From: Clostridiales bacterium
Lineage (GTDB): Bacteria > Bacillota > Clostridia > Oscillospirales > Oscillospiraceae
NCBI GenBank assembly: GCA_019423635.1
Contig: JAHZBA010000009.1
Coordinates: 25,477-89,476 of the forward strand
DNA: 64,000 nucleotides
Direction of reading: 5' to 3'
Below the pieces are notes generated by a model, which saw only the letters and a program-made list of their open reading frames with translations, had not been told where the DNA came from and searched no databases. Shown here piece after piece: positions 33,371 to 41,831 of the stretch; position 1 is the first letter of the stretch; the number at the start of each line of letters is the position of its first letter. Position numbers and translations under genes: made by a program.

Positions 33371-34345
33371 TTACTTCAAATTCTTCCGGAAAAAGTCAGC
33401 CAGCCTGTCGAAGGGAATGATATCCGTCCGGTCATAGAGGTCGGTGTGGACGGCGCCGGGGATGAGGAGCAGCTCCTTGTTGTCCCCGGTCAGCCTGGCA
33501 AAGGCATCCCTGCTGAAATAGCAGGAGTGGGCCTTCTCACCGTGCATCACGAGGACAGCGGAGCGGATCTCCCCCGCATAGGCCAGGATGGGCTGGTTGA
33601 GGAAGGACATACAGCCGGTGACATTCCAGCCGCCGTTGGAGTTGAGGGACCGGGGGTGGTAGCCGCGGGGCGTCTTGTAGTAGTCGTAGTAGTCCTTGAC
33701 AAAGAAGGGCGCGTCCTCGGGCAGAGGGTCCGCCACGCCGCCGCCCAGGGCGTACCCGCCGCTCTGATAGTCGGTCAGCCGCTGGGCGTTCAAGGCCTTT
33801 TTCTTCTCATAGCGGGCCCCCTCGCTGTCCTCGGCGTCGAAGTAGCCGTTGGCGTTCACCCGGCTCATGTCGTACATGGTGGAGGCCACGGTGGCCTTGA
33901 TGCGGGTGTCGATGGCCGCCGCGTTCAGCGCCATGCCGCCCCAGCCGCAAATACCGATGATGCCGATCTTCTCAGGGTCCACATCCTCCCGCAGGGAGAG
34001 GTAATCCACCGCCGCCTGGAAGTCCTCGGTGTTGATGTCCGGGGAGGCCATATAGCGGGGCTGTCCGCCGCTCTCGCCGGTGAAGGAGGGGTCGAAGGCG
34101 ATGGTCAGGAAACCCCGCTCCGCCATCGTCTGGGCGTACAGGCCGGAGGACTGCTCCTTCACCGCGCCGAAGGGGCCGCACACGGCGATGGCGGGCAGCT
34201 TCCCGGACACGTCCCTGGGGACGTAGAGGTCGGCGGCCAGGGTGATGCCGTAGCGGTTGTGAAAGGTCACCTTGCTGTGGGCCACCTGGGAGCTCTGTGG
34301 GAAGGTCTTATCCCACTCCTGGGTCAAAGTCAGCTTTTCTTCCAT
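33371..34345 (-). CDS. Alpha/beta hydrolase, dienelactone-hydrolase-like, Cys in the nucleophile elbow
   Basis: 324 aa. The fold is evident from LPAIAVCGPFGAVKEQSSG, the strand-turn FLTIAFDPSFTGESGG, and the elbow IGICGWGGMAL near residue 130, where Cys takes the usual Ser place. The acid and His regions are VLVMHGEKAHSCY and PGAVHTDLYDR. Members of this YcjY/COG1073-like group are often next to aldo/keto reductases and LysR regulators in gut Clostridia. Substrate unknown. It is the first gene of the leftward operon and reads away from the LysR gene. Confidence 0.82.
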   Translation of the reverse strand: MEEKLTLTQEWDKTFPQSSQVAHSKVTFHNRYGITLAADLYVPRDVSGKLPAIAVCGPFGAVKEQSSGLYAQTMAERGFLTIAFDPSFTGESGGQPRYMASPDINTEDFQAAVDYLSLREDVDPEKIGIIGICGWGGMALNAAAIDTRIKATVASTMYDMSRVNANGYFDAEDSEGARYEKKKALNAQRLTDYQSGGYALGGGVADPLPEDAPFFVKDYYDYYKTPRGYHPRSLNSNGGWNVTGCMSFLNQPILAYAGEIRSAVLVMHGEKAHSCYFSRDAFARLTGDNKELLLIPGAVHTDLYDRTDIIPFDRLADFFRKNLK

Positions 34346-34368
34346 GATGAATTCCTCCTGAATGTTGT

Positions 34369-34602
34369 CTATTGGTGCTGCTTTTTCAATGTATAGACCA
34401 GATAGTCCAGGCAGTCGATTTGCTTTTCGCTCTGGTGAAGCGTGTCCAGCAACGTCCGCCTGTGGCGGGAGAGCACCCGCATCAACTCAGCCTGATCCTG
34501 CTTTTGAGCCAGCGCCATGCACTGTCGGACAATTTCCTGGCCACACCCCGCGTCAACTAAACTCTGGCGCAAAATGCCGTCGGTATCCGCTGCGTGTGGC
34601 AT
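34369..34602 (-). CDS. Small conserved hypothetical protein (77 aa)
   Basis: A helical cytosolic protein, MPHAADTDGILRQSL then AGCGQEIVRQCMALAQ and SEKQIDCLDYLVYTL. Similar short proteins are common next to redox operons in Clostridia, but I cannot name a family with certainty. GGGAGGT is well spaced before ATG 34602. It is the promoter-proximal gene of the leftward operon, 23 bp before the hydrolase. Confidence 0.68.
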   Translation of the reverse strand: MPHAADTDGILRQSLVDAGCGQEIVRQCMALAQKQDQAELMRVLSRHRRTLLDTLHQSEKQIDCLDYLVYTLKKQHQ

Positions 34603-34670
34603 AGCACCACCTCCCTGTGTCTCCATCATAGGACACAAGGGAGAAAATCGCAAATACTTGATTTCTATAT

Positions 34671-34697
34671 CATGTTATTCTTGTAGGGAATAACATG
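34671..34697. promoter_or_regulatory. LysR-type operator palindrome
   Basis: CATGTTATTC (34671-34680) and GAATAACATG (34688-34697) form a perfect 10-bp inverted repeat with a 7-nt spacer, in the middle of the 126-bp gap between the divergent LysR gene and the redox operon. This is the expected regulator binding site. Confidence 0.85.
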
Positions 34698-34728
34698 ACG
34701 TGCTATTCTGTGAGTGGAGGTGGTGATT

Positions 34729-35613
34729 ATGGAAATTCGGGTACTGCGCTATTTTCTGGAGGTTGCCCGGGAGGGCAGCGTCACCCACGCGGCGGAGCGG
34801 CTCCATATCTCTCAGCCCACCCTGTCCAAGCAGCTCAAGGACCTGGAGGCGGAGCTGGGCAAAAAGCTCTTTGTCCGCAGCAGCTTCAGTGTCCGGCTGA
34901 CGGATGAGGGGATGCTCCTGCGCAAGCGCGCGGAGGACATTTTGGATATGGTGGATAAAACGGCAGACGAGTTTAGGGCGCTGGGTCAAATTGCAGGCGG
35001 AGATATCCGCATCGGCTGTGCGGAATCCGACGGCATCAAGCACCTGGCCCGGCGGATCAAGGCCGTGCAGGAGCGGTATCCCGGAATTCGGGTCCATCTT
35101 TACAGCGGAGACACGGAGGATCTGGCGGAACGGCTTGACCGGGGGCTGCTGGATTTTGCCGTGATCGCCCAGGCGGTGGATCTGTCAAAATATAACTATC
35201 TGGAGCTGCCGGGGGCCGATATCTGGGGCGTGGTCATGCGGAAAGACGCGCCCCTGGCGCAGAGAGAGGCCATCTGTATCGACGACCTCCTGGACCTGCC
35301 GCTGATCGTCTCCCGGCAGGGGCTGCGGGAGGACATCCCCAGATTATTCGGGGAAAAGGCGGACCGGCTGAAGGTTACAGCCACGCTGAACCTTGCCTAT
35401 AATGGCAGCGTCCTGGCCCGGGAGGGGCTGGGCTATGTGCTGACCTTTGATAAGCTGGTGGACACCAGCAGGGAGAGCCAGCTGTGTTTCCGGCCGTTGT
35501 TCCCCAGGCTGGAGACAAGGCTGTATCTCATCTGGAAGAAATATCAGGTATTTTCTCCGGCGGCGGAGGTGCTGCTGAACGAGATGAAAGAGCACTACTC
35601 TGCCTTAGAGTAA
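34729..35613 (+). CDS. LysR-family transcriptional regulator
   Basis: 294 aa. N-terminal winged helix (EIRVLRYFLEVAREGSVTHAA, ERLHISQPTLSKQLKDLEAEL) and C-terminal LysR substrate-binding domain from about residue 90 (GDIRIGCAESDGIKHLA). The start at 34729 has GGAGG 8 nt upstream. It is divergent from the reductase/hydrolase operon and shares the operator at 34671-34697, so it most likely controls that operon and itself. Inducer unknown. Confidence 0.92.
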   Translation: MEIRVLRYFLEVAREGSVTHAAERLHISQPTLSKQLKDLEAELGKKLFVRSSFSVRLTDEGMLLRKRAEDILDMVDKTADEFRALGQIAGGDIRIGCAESDGIKHLARRIKAVQERYPGIRVHLYSGDTEDLAERLDRGLLDFAVIAQAVDLSKYNYLELPGADIWGVVMRKDAPLAQREAICIDDLLDLPLIVSRQGLREDIPRLFGEKADRLKVTATLNLAYNGSVLAREGLGYVLTFDKLVDTSRESQLCFRPLFPRLETRLYLIWKKYQVFSPAAEVLLNEMKEHYSALE

Positions 35614-35837
35614 GTACGGATAAAATTGAGCAAAGCCGCTGTTTCCAAGGGATCGGAGCGCAAGTCGTATCTGCGGCAAGCAGCGTACAGGTATATACTC
35701 TGTGCTTGCCTTGCCGTTGTACCAATAACGCTGACTCATCGGAAGCGGTAAAAACTATGGCTTGAAATCGGGGTCATTTCCGTGTTTACTGGTACGCAAT
35801 ATTTGACAGGATACTTTCTCCCTATGAACAGGAAAAC

Positions 35838-35866
35838 GGTGCGTTCCACACCGCCTGGAACGCACC
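35838..35866 (+). terminator. Hairpin terminator
   Basis: GGTGCGTTCCA (35838-35848) and TGGAACGCACC (35856-35866), then ATTTTGTTT. It ends the LysR unit after about 220 bp of non-coding sequence that shows no other feature. Confidence 0.75.
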
Positions 35867-35884
35867 ATTTTGTTTCATATCTGG

Positions 35885-36360
35885 TTATGCATAGAAGTTG
35901 ACGCTGTGGGGTATCCCGACAAACATGCAGCAGTAAGCAATTCCGTCATACCGGGTCACGCCCACGCCGATGCAGCTGCATCTCGGATCGACCATGGCCA
36001 GCGTCGACAGCGGCCTTGCTTTTCTCCGGGGAATGATGCCAGGTGTACCGCTGGTTGGAGCAAGCTTGGACGGCGTTCATCAAGGCCTCATTGACAGGCA
36101 GTTCTGAGGCTCCATCGGCCTTGCGGGTCTGATTAATCAATCCGATTATCTCCTGCCGTATCTCCAGGTTGTCTGTCAGGCCGGTACTGTCCTCATCAGA
36201 TAGTATTTCCGGAGTAGTGGGAGTATTAGAACTGACCATCAGTGCCATGCTCCCGCACTCCCCGGCGCTGTTGGAGGCGGCAGCCCAGACGGTCAGCACC
36301 TGTTCAACCGCCACCGTGCCCGGGTCACCGGAGATGACGGTGCATTACGTCCCGCCGGGT
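35885..36360 (-). pseudogene. Broken CAP/SCP-domain gene
   Basis: On the minus strand an open stretch (36314 down to about 35960) reads an Ig-like end and the start of a CAP domain, with INQTRKADGASELPVNEAL and ACSNQRYTWHHSPEKSKA. The frame then shifts. The natural C-terminus, GVTRYDGIAYCCMFVG then IPHSVNFYA and stop TAA at 35885-35887, is readable in another frame. A stop (TAA) interrupts the upstream part near 36346. The middle of the CAP domain is deleted. Confidence 0.75.
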
Positions 36361-36400
36361 CCGATGATGAGATAGGAACACCGCAGCTGAGGCAGCTCTT

Positions 36401-36460
36401 ATGATCGGCATTTACCGCTTTGAACTTCGATCCATCAATTACCACAGATTCGTTTGACAA
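36401..36460 (-). pseudogene. Transposase fragment (IS1182-like)
   Basis: The minus strand reads VVIDGSKFKAVNADHKS, which matches the start of the IS1182/IS4-type catalytic domain (first Asp of the DDE). Only about 20 codons remain. Confidence 0.5.
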
Positions 36461-36708
36461 AAGTCCCGCACAATTGCATAACTTTGCAAATACTTTCCTG
36501 TTTGCCGATCTTTTTGGAGACCCTGGTACAGTTCATGAAGTTTTTTTCGCTTCCGCTCTCCGGTTTCCGCCTGACTCATAAGCTGATTCAGAACAGGGAA
36601 AAAGCAGTGAAGTTCGCTATGGAAAAGAGGCCCGGAAAGGATCGGACTCCGGATGAAAAGTCTCCGAAAAGCGGGGGAAACGTCCAAACCGCGCCTTAGA
36701 GCACAGCC
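36461..36708. other. Segment C right-end region
   Basis: No gene supported. A minus-strand frame reads ERKRKKLHELYQGLQKDRQ without recognisable homology. The last 140 bp (about 36570-36708) resemble the sequence left of att copy 2 (about 10664-10804), with GGGAAACGTCCAAACCGC common to both, so these are matching element ends. Confidence 0.55.
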
Positions 36709-36754
36709 GCATAACCCGGAGCCCGCAGCTTCAGGTCCTGTCTCCGCATCTACA
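36709..36754 (+). repeat. att site, copy 4 (degraded)
   Basis: CGCATAACCCGGAGCCCGCAG and the following bases match the tRNA-fMet 3' end with several substitutions, followed by the same CAGAGCC-GCAA-GGCTTTG hairpin as copies 2 and 3. It is the right edge of the tandem array. Confidence 0.8.
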
Positions 36755-36836
36755 CTCACTCCTCAGAGCCGCAAGGCTTTGAGGGATGCTTCCTTCCCTT
36801 TTGGCGGGCGGTTTCCCTTGTTTTCCCTGATTGGGA

Positions 36837-36950
36837 TTACAGGCCGGAAACCGCCCGAATCTTCTGCTCCATCCGGTCTGCGCCGGCCTTTTCACCTTGG
36901 CAGTAACGTGTCCGTAAACGTCCAGTGTGAAGGCGACAGCATACACGGAT
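36837..36950 (-). pseudogene. Integrase remnant at the right edge
   Basis: The sequence matches the last about 38 codons of the segment B integrase, with VAFTLDVYGHVTAKVK readable including the catalytic Tyr. A one-base deletion then shifts the frame before the stop at 36837-36839. The match ends near 36950, directly at the AEC transporter stop, so this is the scar of a further, largely deleted element. Confidence 0.82.
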
Positions 36951-36952
36951 CT

Positions 36953-37891
36953 TTAAATCAGCGATGTAATCCGCAGGAAGTAAATCCATCCGAAGAGGGT
37001 AAACATGGACACCACCGTACTGACGGCCACCAGCTCCCCGGCCAGCTCCCCGTCGCCGCCCATGTTCTCCGCCATGGTATAGGAGTTGACGGCGATGGGC
37101 GTGCCGAAGAGGATGAAAAAGACGAAGAGCTCCATGGGCGTAAAGCCCAGATACCACCCAATCGCCACCGCTACGGCAGGCACCAGCAGCATTTTGATGG
37201 TCAGGGTGACGGCGATGCAGGGAAGGTTCTTCCTGATGGAGCGGATATGGATGGTCCCGCCCAGTACCATAAGGGCCAGGGGTGTGGTAGTTCCGGAGAG
37301 CTTGGCGACCGCCTCCTCAACGCAGCCGGGCAGACTCACCGGCAGCGCGGAGAAGCACACTCCGATCACCCCTCCCAAAAACAGCGGATTCTGGAAGATC
37401 TTTTTTACCAGCTCCAACGGCTGAGCGCGGTTCCCCCGGAAGTACTCAAATACCAAAATGGTAATCACGTTGTACAGCGGAACCAAAAGGGCGACGAGAA
37501 TGGAGGCCAGGGCCGCGCCCTCCTGACCGAAGAGCGTTTCCGCAAAACCGATGGCATAGAGCACGGAGTTGCTGCGGAAGATGCCCTGAATGATGACGCC
37601 CCGCCGGGGATTTTCATGGGAAAACCGGGGCACCAGAAAAAAGGACAGCCCCACCACAACCAGCAGCAAAAGGACCGAGGCGCCCACCAGCCGTCCGTTG
37701 CCCTGGCCGCCAAGGGGAATGTCGTGGGTGTTGTAAAACATGGTGATGGGGAAAAACGAGCGGAAAAGCACCTGGTTCAGCTTGTTGTAAAAGGCCTCGT
37801 CCATCAGCTTTGCCTTTTTAAACAGGTATCCCAGCCCCAGATAGATTAAGTACGGCGTCACGGCGTTGACCGCAACCAAAAAAGCATCCAT
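36953..37891 (-). CDS. AEC-family transporter (auxin efflux carrier/malate-type permease)
   Basis: 312 aa with about ten TM helices, beginning FLVAVNAVTPYLIYLGLGYLF; the family pattern NPL (IFQNPLFLGGVIGVCF) is near residue 160. The gene is the first chromosomal gene right of the island. Its 3' end abuts the integrase remnant, but the C-terminus (WIYFLRITSLI) looks natural in length, so the gene is probably intact. Substrates in bacteria are usually small organic anions such as malate; not assignable here. Confidence 0.85.
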   Translation of the reverse strand: MDAFLVAVNAVTPYLIYLGLGYLFKKAKLMDEAFYNKLNQVLFRSFFPITMFYNTHDIPLGGQGNGRLVGASVLLLLVVVGLSFFLVPRFSHENPRRGVIIQGIFRSNSVLYAIGFAETLFGQEGAALASILVALLVPLYNVITILVFEYFRGNRAQPLELVKKIFQNPLFLGGVIGVCFSALPVSLPGCVEEAVAKLSGTTTPLALMVLGGTIHIRSIRKNLPCIAVTLTIKMLLVPAVAVAIGWYLGFTPMELFVFFILFGTPIAVNSYTMAENMGGDGELAGELVAVSTVVSMFTLFGWIYFLRITSLI

Positions 37892-38017
37892 ATGCTCCCA
37901 TTCCTTTCTGCCTGCACAAAGCTGCCCCGGCGGTGTGTCCGATCCCAGGGCCCTTTTCGCAGGTTATTTCTTTTTTATCTTCCCTATTTTAGGAATCCCT
38001 CCCGGCCCGCTGCGCGC

Positions 38018-38527
38018 TCACCCCAGCGCCGTGTGCCGCAGCGCCCGGAACAAACAGGCGGCCAGAAGGCCCGTCACCGCGCCCGTCGCCAGCGACACCC
38101 CCAGCAGCACTGGCAGATACCCCACCGGCGCCCAGCTGCCCAGGGTCAGCACCGCCGCCGCCACCTGCCCGCAGCTGTGGGCCGCCGCACCGCCTGCGGA
38201 CACCCCGTACACCGACAGCCGTCTCCAGCGGGACAGCAGGATCATCACGCCCATGGCGCAAAAGCCTCCCAGCAGCGAGAAGATCAGCGCGTTCATGTTC
38301 CCGGCGAACATCGCCCCCAGCAGACACCGCGCCGTCAGGATCAGCAGCGCCTGTCCGGGGCCCAGGGCGTACAGGGCAAAGAGGGTTACAATATTGGCAA
38401 GGCCCAGCTTCACCCCCGGCAGGGGAACCGCCGCCGCCAGGGGAAAGAGATTCTCCAGATAGCTCAGGGCCAGGGCCATGGCCGTCAGCAGGGCACAGGT
38501 GGTCAGTTCCCTGGTGGTCAGCTTCAA
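38018..38527 (-). CDS. Gx transporter family protein (heptaprenyl diphosphate synthase component I-like)
   Basis: 169 aa with five to six TM helices and the family start TTCALLTAMALALSYLENLFP followed by PGVKLGLANIVTLFAL. Proteins of this family are annotated as HepI or as ECF-type S components and are typically found next to NusG-II and ApbE genes near rnf-type modules. Here it is the third gene of the leftward ApbE-NusG-II unit, 12 bp after the NusG-II gene. A role in supplying a flavin or quinone precursor is suggested by this context only. Confidence 0.85.
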   Translation of the reverse strand: MKLTTRELTTCALLTAMALALSYLENLFPLAAAVPLPGVKLGLANIVTLFALYALGPGQALLILTARCLLGAMFAGNMNALIFSLLGGFCAMGVMILLSRWRRLSVYGVSAGGAAAHSCGQVAAAVLTLGSWAPVGYLPVLLGVSLATGAVTGLLAACLFRALRHTALG

Positions 38528-38539
38528 TGTGCCCGCCCC

Positions 38540-38998
38540 CTATCCAATCACGATATCCGGCCCGTCACTGTCCGCCCCGCCGCCCTCCAGGCGGATGATG
38601 ATCCGGGCCGGCAGGCAGATGATGCTCTGGCCGCTGCGGGTGATGATTCCGGTGCGGACGCAGTCCTGGGTGGGGCAGTCGGCATGGGCCACCCGAAGTC
38701 CCGGCACTCCGTCGGACTTTTGAGCGCTCAGAGGGGAGGCCTCTCCCTCCAGCGCGGCGGCGAGCTCCAGGGTGCAGCCGTTGTGGGTGTAGGTCCGGGG
38801 ACCCTCCAGCAGGTCCTCGGGGGCGAAGCGGTCCGCCTCCCGGCCGTCGATGGTCACCACCGCCGTCAGCTCCCCCGCCTCCCGGTCATCGCCGCGGTGC
38901 AGGGCCAGCAGGCAGCCGGCGGCCAGCAGCACCACCGCCAGCACCACCAGGCCGTCCCAGGGGGTGGGCTTCAATTCAGGAGACCGTCTCATAGACAT
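38540..38998 (-). CDS. NusG domain II-containing membrane-anchored protein
   Basis: 152 aa. One N-terminal TM helix (GLVVLAVVLLAAGCLLAL) is followed by an extracytoplasmic NusG-II domain (AVVTIDGREADRFAP, then CTLELAA) with conserved Cys in VAHADCPTQDCVRTG and the end QSIICLPARIIIRLEG. This small domain accompanies ApbE and rnf genes in many Clostridia. The start at 38998 lies within the apbE gene (23-bp overlap), 12 nt after GGAGG. Confidence 0.88.
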   Translation of the reverse strand: MSMRRSPELKPTPWDGLVVLAVVLLAAGCLLALHRGDDREAGELTAVVTIDGREADRFAPEDLLEGPRTYTHNGCTLELAAALEGEASPLSAQKSDGVPGLRVAHADCPTQDCVRTGIITRSGQSIICLPARIIIRLEGGGADSDGPDIVIG

Positions 38999-40055
38999 AG
39001 CCGCTTCCGTCCTCCGGCGTAAAAATTCCCTCCAGCCCGGCGGTGCTCACCACCCGGCCGTCCTCCGTCACCAGCACCAGCTGAAACTCGTACCCGCCGC
39101 TGCGCCAGAACTCCAGGGCCTTCTCCTCTCCCATGACGAAGAGGGCGGTGGAAAAGGCGTCGCACATGGCCCCGCTGCCCGGCGTCCGGGCCGCGGCGTC
39201 CCCTTGGGCGGCGGCCACTACCGTGACAGACACCAGACCGCTGCCCGCGGGCATTCCGCTGGCGGGGTCGAGAATGTGGTGATAAGTCACGCCATTTTGC
39301 TCAAAATACCGTTGGTAGCCTCCGGAGGTCACCGCAAAGGCGTCCTCCAGACCCAGGGTGCCCACAAACCGCTGCTGGTCGGGATACCGGGGGTCCTGAA
39401 TGCCCACCCGCCAGGGCGTCCCGTCGGGGCGGGTGCCCCAGGCCAGCACGTTGCCCCCCAGGGACGCCCAGCCCCGGGGACTGCCCGCCTCCTGAAAGAT
39501 GGCCCACAGGCGGTCCGCGGCGTAGCCCTTGGCGATGCCGCCCAGGTCGATCTCCGTGCCCGCGTCCAGCCGGACGGAGACGCCGTCCGCCTCCAAATGG
39601 ACGTGCTCCGGGCCCACATGCTCCAGCAGCTCCGCCAGAAGAGCGGGGGCCGGGACCTGCTGCGTGGCCTCCGTAAAGCCCCAGGCGGCCACCACCGGGG
39701 CCACGGTGACATCAAAGGCCCCGCCGGTGGCGGCGGTGTACCCCTCCGCCGCGGTCAGCAGCATCCAAAGCTCCTCCCCGGCCTCCGCGGTCCGGCCGGC
39801 GCTCCGGTTCAGACGGCTCACGCCGCTGTCCGGCTCCGTCCGGGAGAGCAGGGCCTCCAGCCGCTGAAGCTCCGCCTCCGCCGCCGGAACGGCGTCCTCC
39901 CCGCCGTAGACGCAGAGGCTCATGACGGTATCCATGGACAGAAACTGCCGCTCCGTGGGGCGTTCCTCCGCTTCTGCCGCCGGAGAGCGCTCCGGCGGCG
40001 CGGCGCAGGCCGTCAGCAGCAGCGCCGCGGCCAGCAGCGCAAGCATTTGTCTCAT
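38976..40055 (-). CDS. apbE: FAD:protein FMN transferase (ApbE), lipoprotein
   Basis: 359 aa. Lipoprotein signal RQMLALLAAALLLTAC, then the ApbE fold: FLSMDTVMSLCVYG, GGAFDVTVAPVV, EIDLGGIAKGYAAD and YHHILDPASGMPA with SGAMCDAFSTALFVMG. It transfers FMN from FAD to a Thr in exported flavoproteins, with Mg2+. Its likely targets, RnfG (SGATVST) and RnfD (TTATPL), are encoded at 62230-63860. ATG 40055 has GGAGG at 6-nt spacing. It is first in an apbE, NusG-II, Gx transporter operon. Confidence 0.93.
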   Translation of the reverse strand: MRQMLALLAAALLLTACAAPPERSPAAEAEERPTERQFLSMDTVMSLCVYGGEDAVPAAEAELQRLEALLSRTEPDSGVSRLNRSAGRTAEAGEELWMLLTAAEGYTAATGGAFDVTVAPVVAAWGFTEATQQVPAPALLAELLEHVGPEHVHLEADGVSVRLDAGTEIDLGGIAKGYAADRLWAIFQEAGSPRGWASLGGNVLAWGTRPDGTPWRVGIQDPRYPDQQRFVGTLGLEDAFAVTSGGYQRYFEQNGVTYHHILDPASGMPAGSGLVSVTVVAAAQGDAAARTPGSGAMCDAFSTALFVMGEEKALEFWRSGGYEFQLVLVTEDGRVVSTAGLEGIFTPEDGSGYVYETVS

Positions 40056-40249
40056 ATTCCGCCTCCGTCGTTTCTGAAAACTCACCAGCAGTATACCACG
40101 CTTTCCCCCGAATCTCAACCACAGGCACGCCGGAAAAAGATTCAGGGAATTCCTCTTGCAAATATGGAAAAAGTCTGCTATAATATTGGAACGTGTCGGG
40201 TGTGTGTCCGGCATTGCGGGAGAAATATGCCCTTTGGAGGTCATAATAG

Positions 40250-40996
40250 ATGTCTAAAAATACAAATAAGCGGGCCAAGTCCGTCAAGCGGGACGAGCCC
40301 ATGAACGGCGCAATGAAATTCTTCCTGGCCGGCTGCGTGGCGGAGCTGTATCTTCTGATTGTCCAGCGCTGCTATGTCCGGGCCGACTCCGATCTCCAGC
40401 GGATTGCCTGGTACGATCAGTATCTGTGGGTTCTGCTGGGGGCGGGGCTTGTGGTGCTGGCAGCGGGCGTGGTGTGCTCCCTCCTCTGGCGGCAGGATCA
40501 GAAGAAGCGGATCATCGGCTGGTGCCTTGCCGGCGCCGGTGCGTATGTGGCCGCCGTGGCCGGTCTGGTCCGGTGGAATATGTCCACCATGACGCTGATG
40601 ATGGTGGTTGTGCCGGTGGTGATTCTGCTGGGGATTCTGTGGAGCCTGTACGACCGGGAGTGCGCCCTGTCGCTGACGATTCTCGGCACCTCTCTGATTG
40701 CCCTGTGGGTCTGCCGCCGGGTGCTGGCCAGCGTCTTTGTGGGGACCTATGTGAAGGTCGCCGTGGCGGCCTATCTGGTGCTTCTGGCGGTGCTGGTGTA
40801 CCTGGCAAAGCAGGGCAAGCTGGGCGCTCTGCTCCCCGCCAAGGCGGACCCCCTGCCGGTGTATGTCGCCTGCGGGCTGTCCTTTGCGGCCATTGCCACG
40901 GCCCTGGTAAATCTGACAGTGGCCTACTACGCCATGTGGGCCCTTGCGATTGTGGTGTTCGGTTTGGCGGTGTACTACACGGTCAAGCAGCTTTAA
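40250..40996 (+). CDS. Multi-spanning membrane protein of unknown function
   Basis: 248 aa. A basic N-terminus (SKNTNKRAKSVKRDEP) is followed by about seven TM helices arranged in pairs (for example YLWVLLGAGLVVLAAGVV and LMMVVVPVVILLGILW). No family motif is recognised. It stands alone, divergent from apbE; the 195-bp gap between them contains TATAAT at 40179-40184. The shared terminator at 41039 separates it from cutC. Confidence 0.7.
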   Translation: MSKNTNKRAKSVKRDEPMNGAMKFFLAGCVAELYLLIVQRCYVRADSDLQRIAWYDQYLWVLLGAGLVVLAAGVVCSLLWRQDQKKRIIGWCLAGAGAYVAAVAGLVRWNMSTMTLMMVVVPVVILLGILWSLYDRECALSLTILGTSLIALWVCRRVLASVFVGTYVKVAVAAYLVLLAVLVYLAKQGKLGALLPAKADPLPVYVACGLSFAAIATALVNLTVAYYAMWALAIVVFGLAVYYTVKQL

Positions 40997-41038
40997 GCGC
41001 CGTCCCCCCGGCGCTTTGCATGGATTTTTATGAAGGAA

Positions 41039-41063
41039 GCAGACCGTCCTGGAGACGGTCTGC
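41039..41063. terminator. Terminator between convergent genes
   Basis: GCAGACCGTC (41039-41048) and GACGGTCTGC (41054-41063), loop of 5 nt, serving both the membrane-protein gene and cutC. Confidence 0.8.
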
Positions 41064-41072
41064 TGCTCTATA

Positions 41073-41831
41073 TTATTCAGTTGGAAGTCCGTGGACAATC
41101 CTGGCGCAGGCCCGGAAGGTCTCCTCATCCGTCCGCCACAGCTCATACTCCGGCAGGGACGGCAGCCCCATGGAGACCGTCTCCTTGCGGTAGATCATGC
41201 CGCTGTCCACCGGGCCGCTCCGGCCGCTGGTGTGGAAGACCCGGATGCCCGACGCCTGGAAGATCTCCAGGATGTTCCCCTGCTTCACCCCGCCGCCAGC
41301 CATCAGGTCAATCCGGCCCGCCGCCCGGCGGAACAGCTCCCCCAGCAGTGCCTTCCCCGCCGCCGCGCCGGGGGCCTGCCCGGAGGTCAGAATCGTCCGG
41401 CAGCCCAGGCGGACGGCGGTCTCCAGGGCGGCGAAGGGGTCTTTTGTCATATCAAAGGCCCGGTGGAGGGTCACCTCCATCCCGCCGGCGCAGTCCATCA
41501 TCTGCCGCATCTGCTCCTCATCCAGGTCCCCCTGGGCCGTCAGCGCGCCGATCACCACGCCGTTGGCCCCCAGGTCCCGGAACATACGGATCTCTTCGCA
41601 CATCTCCTCCAGCTCCTCCTTCGTGTAGAGGAAGTCGCCGAAGCGGGGGCGGATCAGGACGTTCACCCTCACGGCAAAGTCCCGCTGCACCTGCCGGAAG
41701 AGGGCTCCGGAGGGGGTGGTGCCGCCGATGGCCAGGTTGGCGCACAGCTCCAGGCGGTCGGCGCCGCCCCGGCAGGCGGCCGCGCAGGAGGCATAGGAGT
41801 CCACACAGCCCTCGATCCATGGTTGATTCAT
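41073..41831 (-). CDS. cutC: CutC family protein
   Basis: 252 aa TIM-barrel protein of the CutC family: CVDSYASCAAACRGGADRLELC, NLAIGGTTPSGALF, RVNVLIRPRFGDF, MEVTLHRAFDM and LMAGGGVKQGNI are all family signatures. CutC was linked to copper tolerance in E. coli, but the biochemical role is unclear. It has its own unit. Full length. Confidence 0.92.
   Translation of the reverse strand: MNQPWIEGCVDSYASCAAACRGGADRLELCANLAIGGTTPSGALFRQVQRDFAVRVNVLIRPRFGDFLYTKEELEEMCEEIRMFRDLGANGVVIGALTAQGDLDEEQMRQMMDCAGGMEVTLHRAFDMTKDPFAALETAVRLGCRTILTSGQAPGAAAGKALLGELFRRAAGRIDLMAGGGVKQGNILEIFQASGIRVFHTSGRSGPVDSGMIYRKETVSMGLPSLPEYELWRTDEETFRACARIVHGLPTE

Noticed and set aside
36439..36759. Minus-strand gene at the segment C right end
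   Set aside because: The frame runs through the att site and conserved element end; similarity with 10664-10804 is explained by the shared DNA end rather than by a protein.
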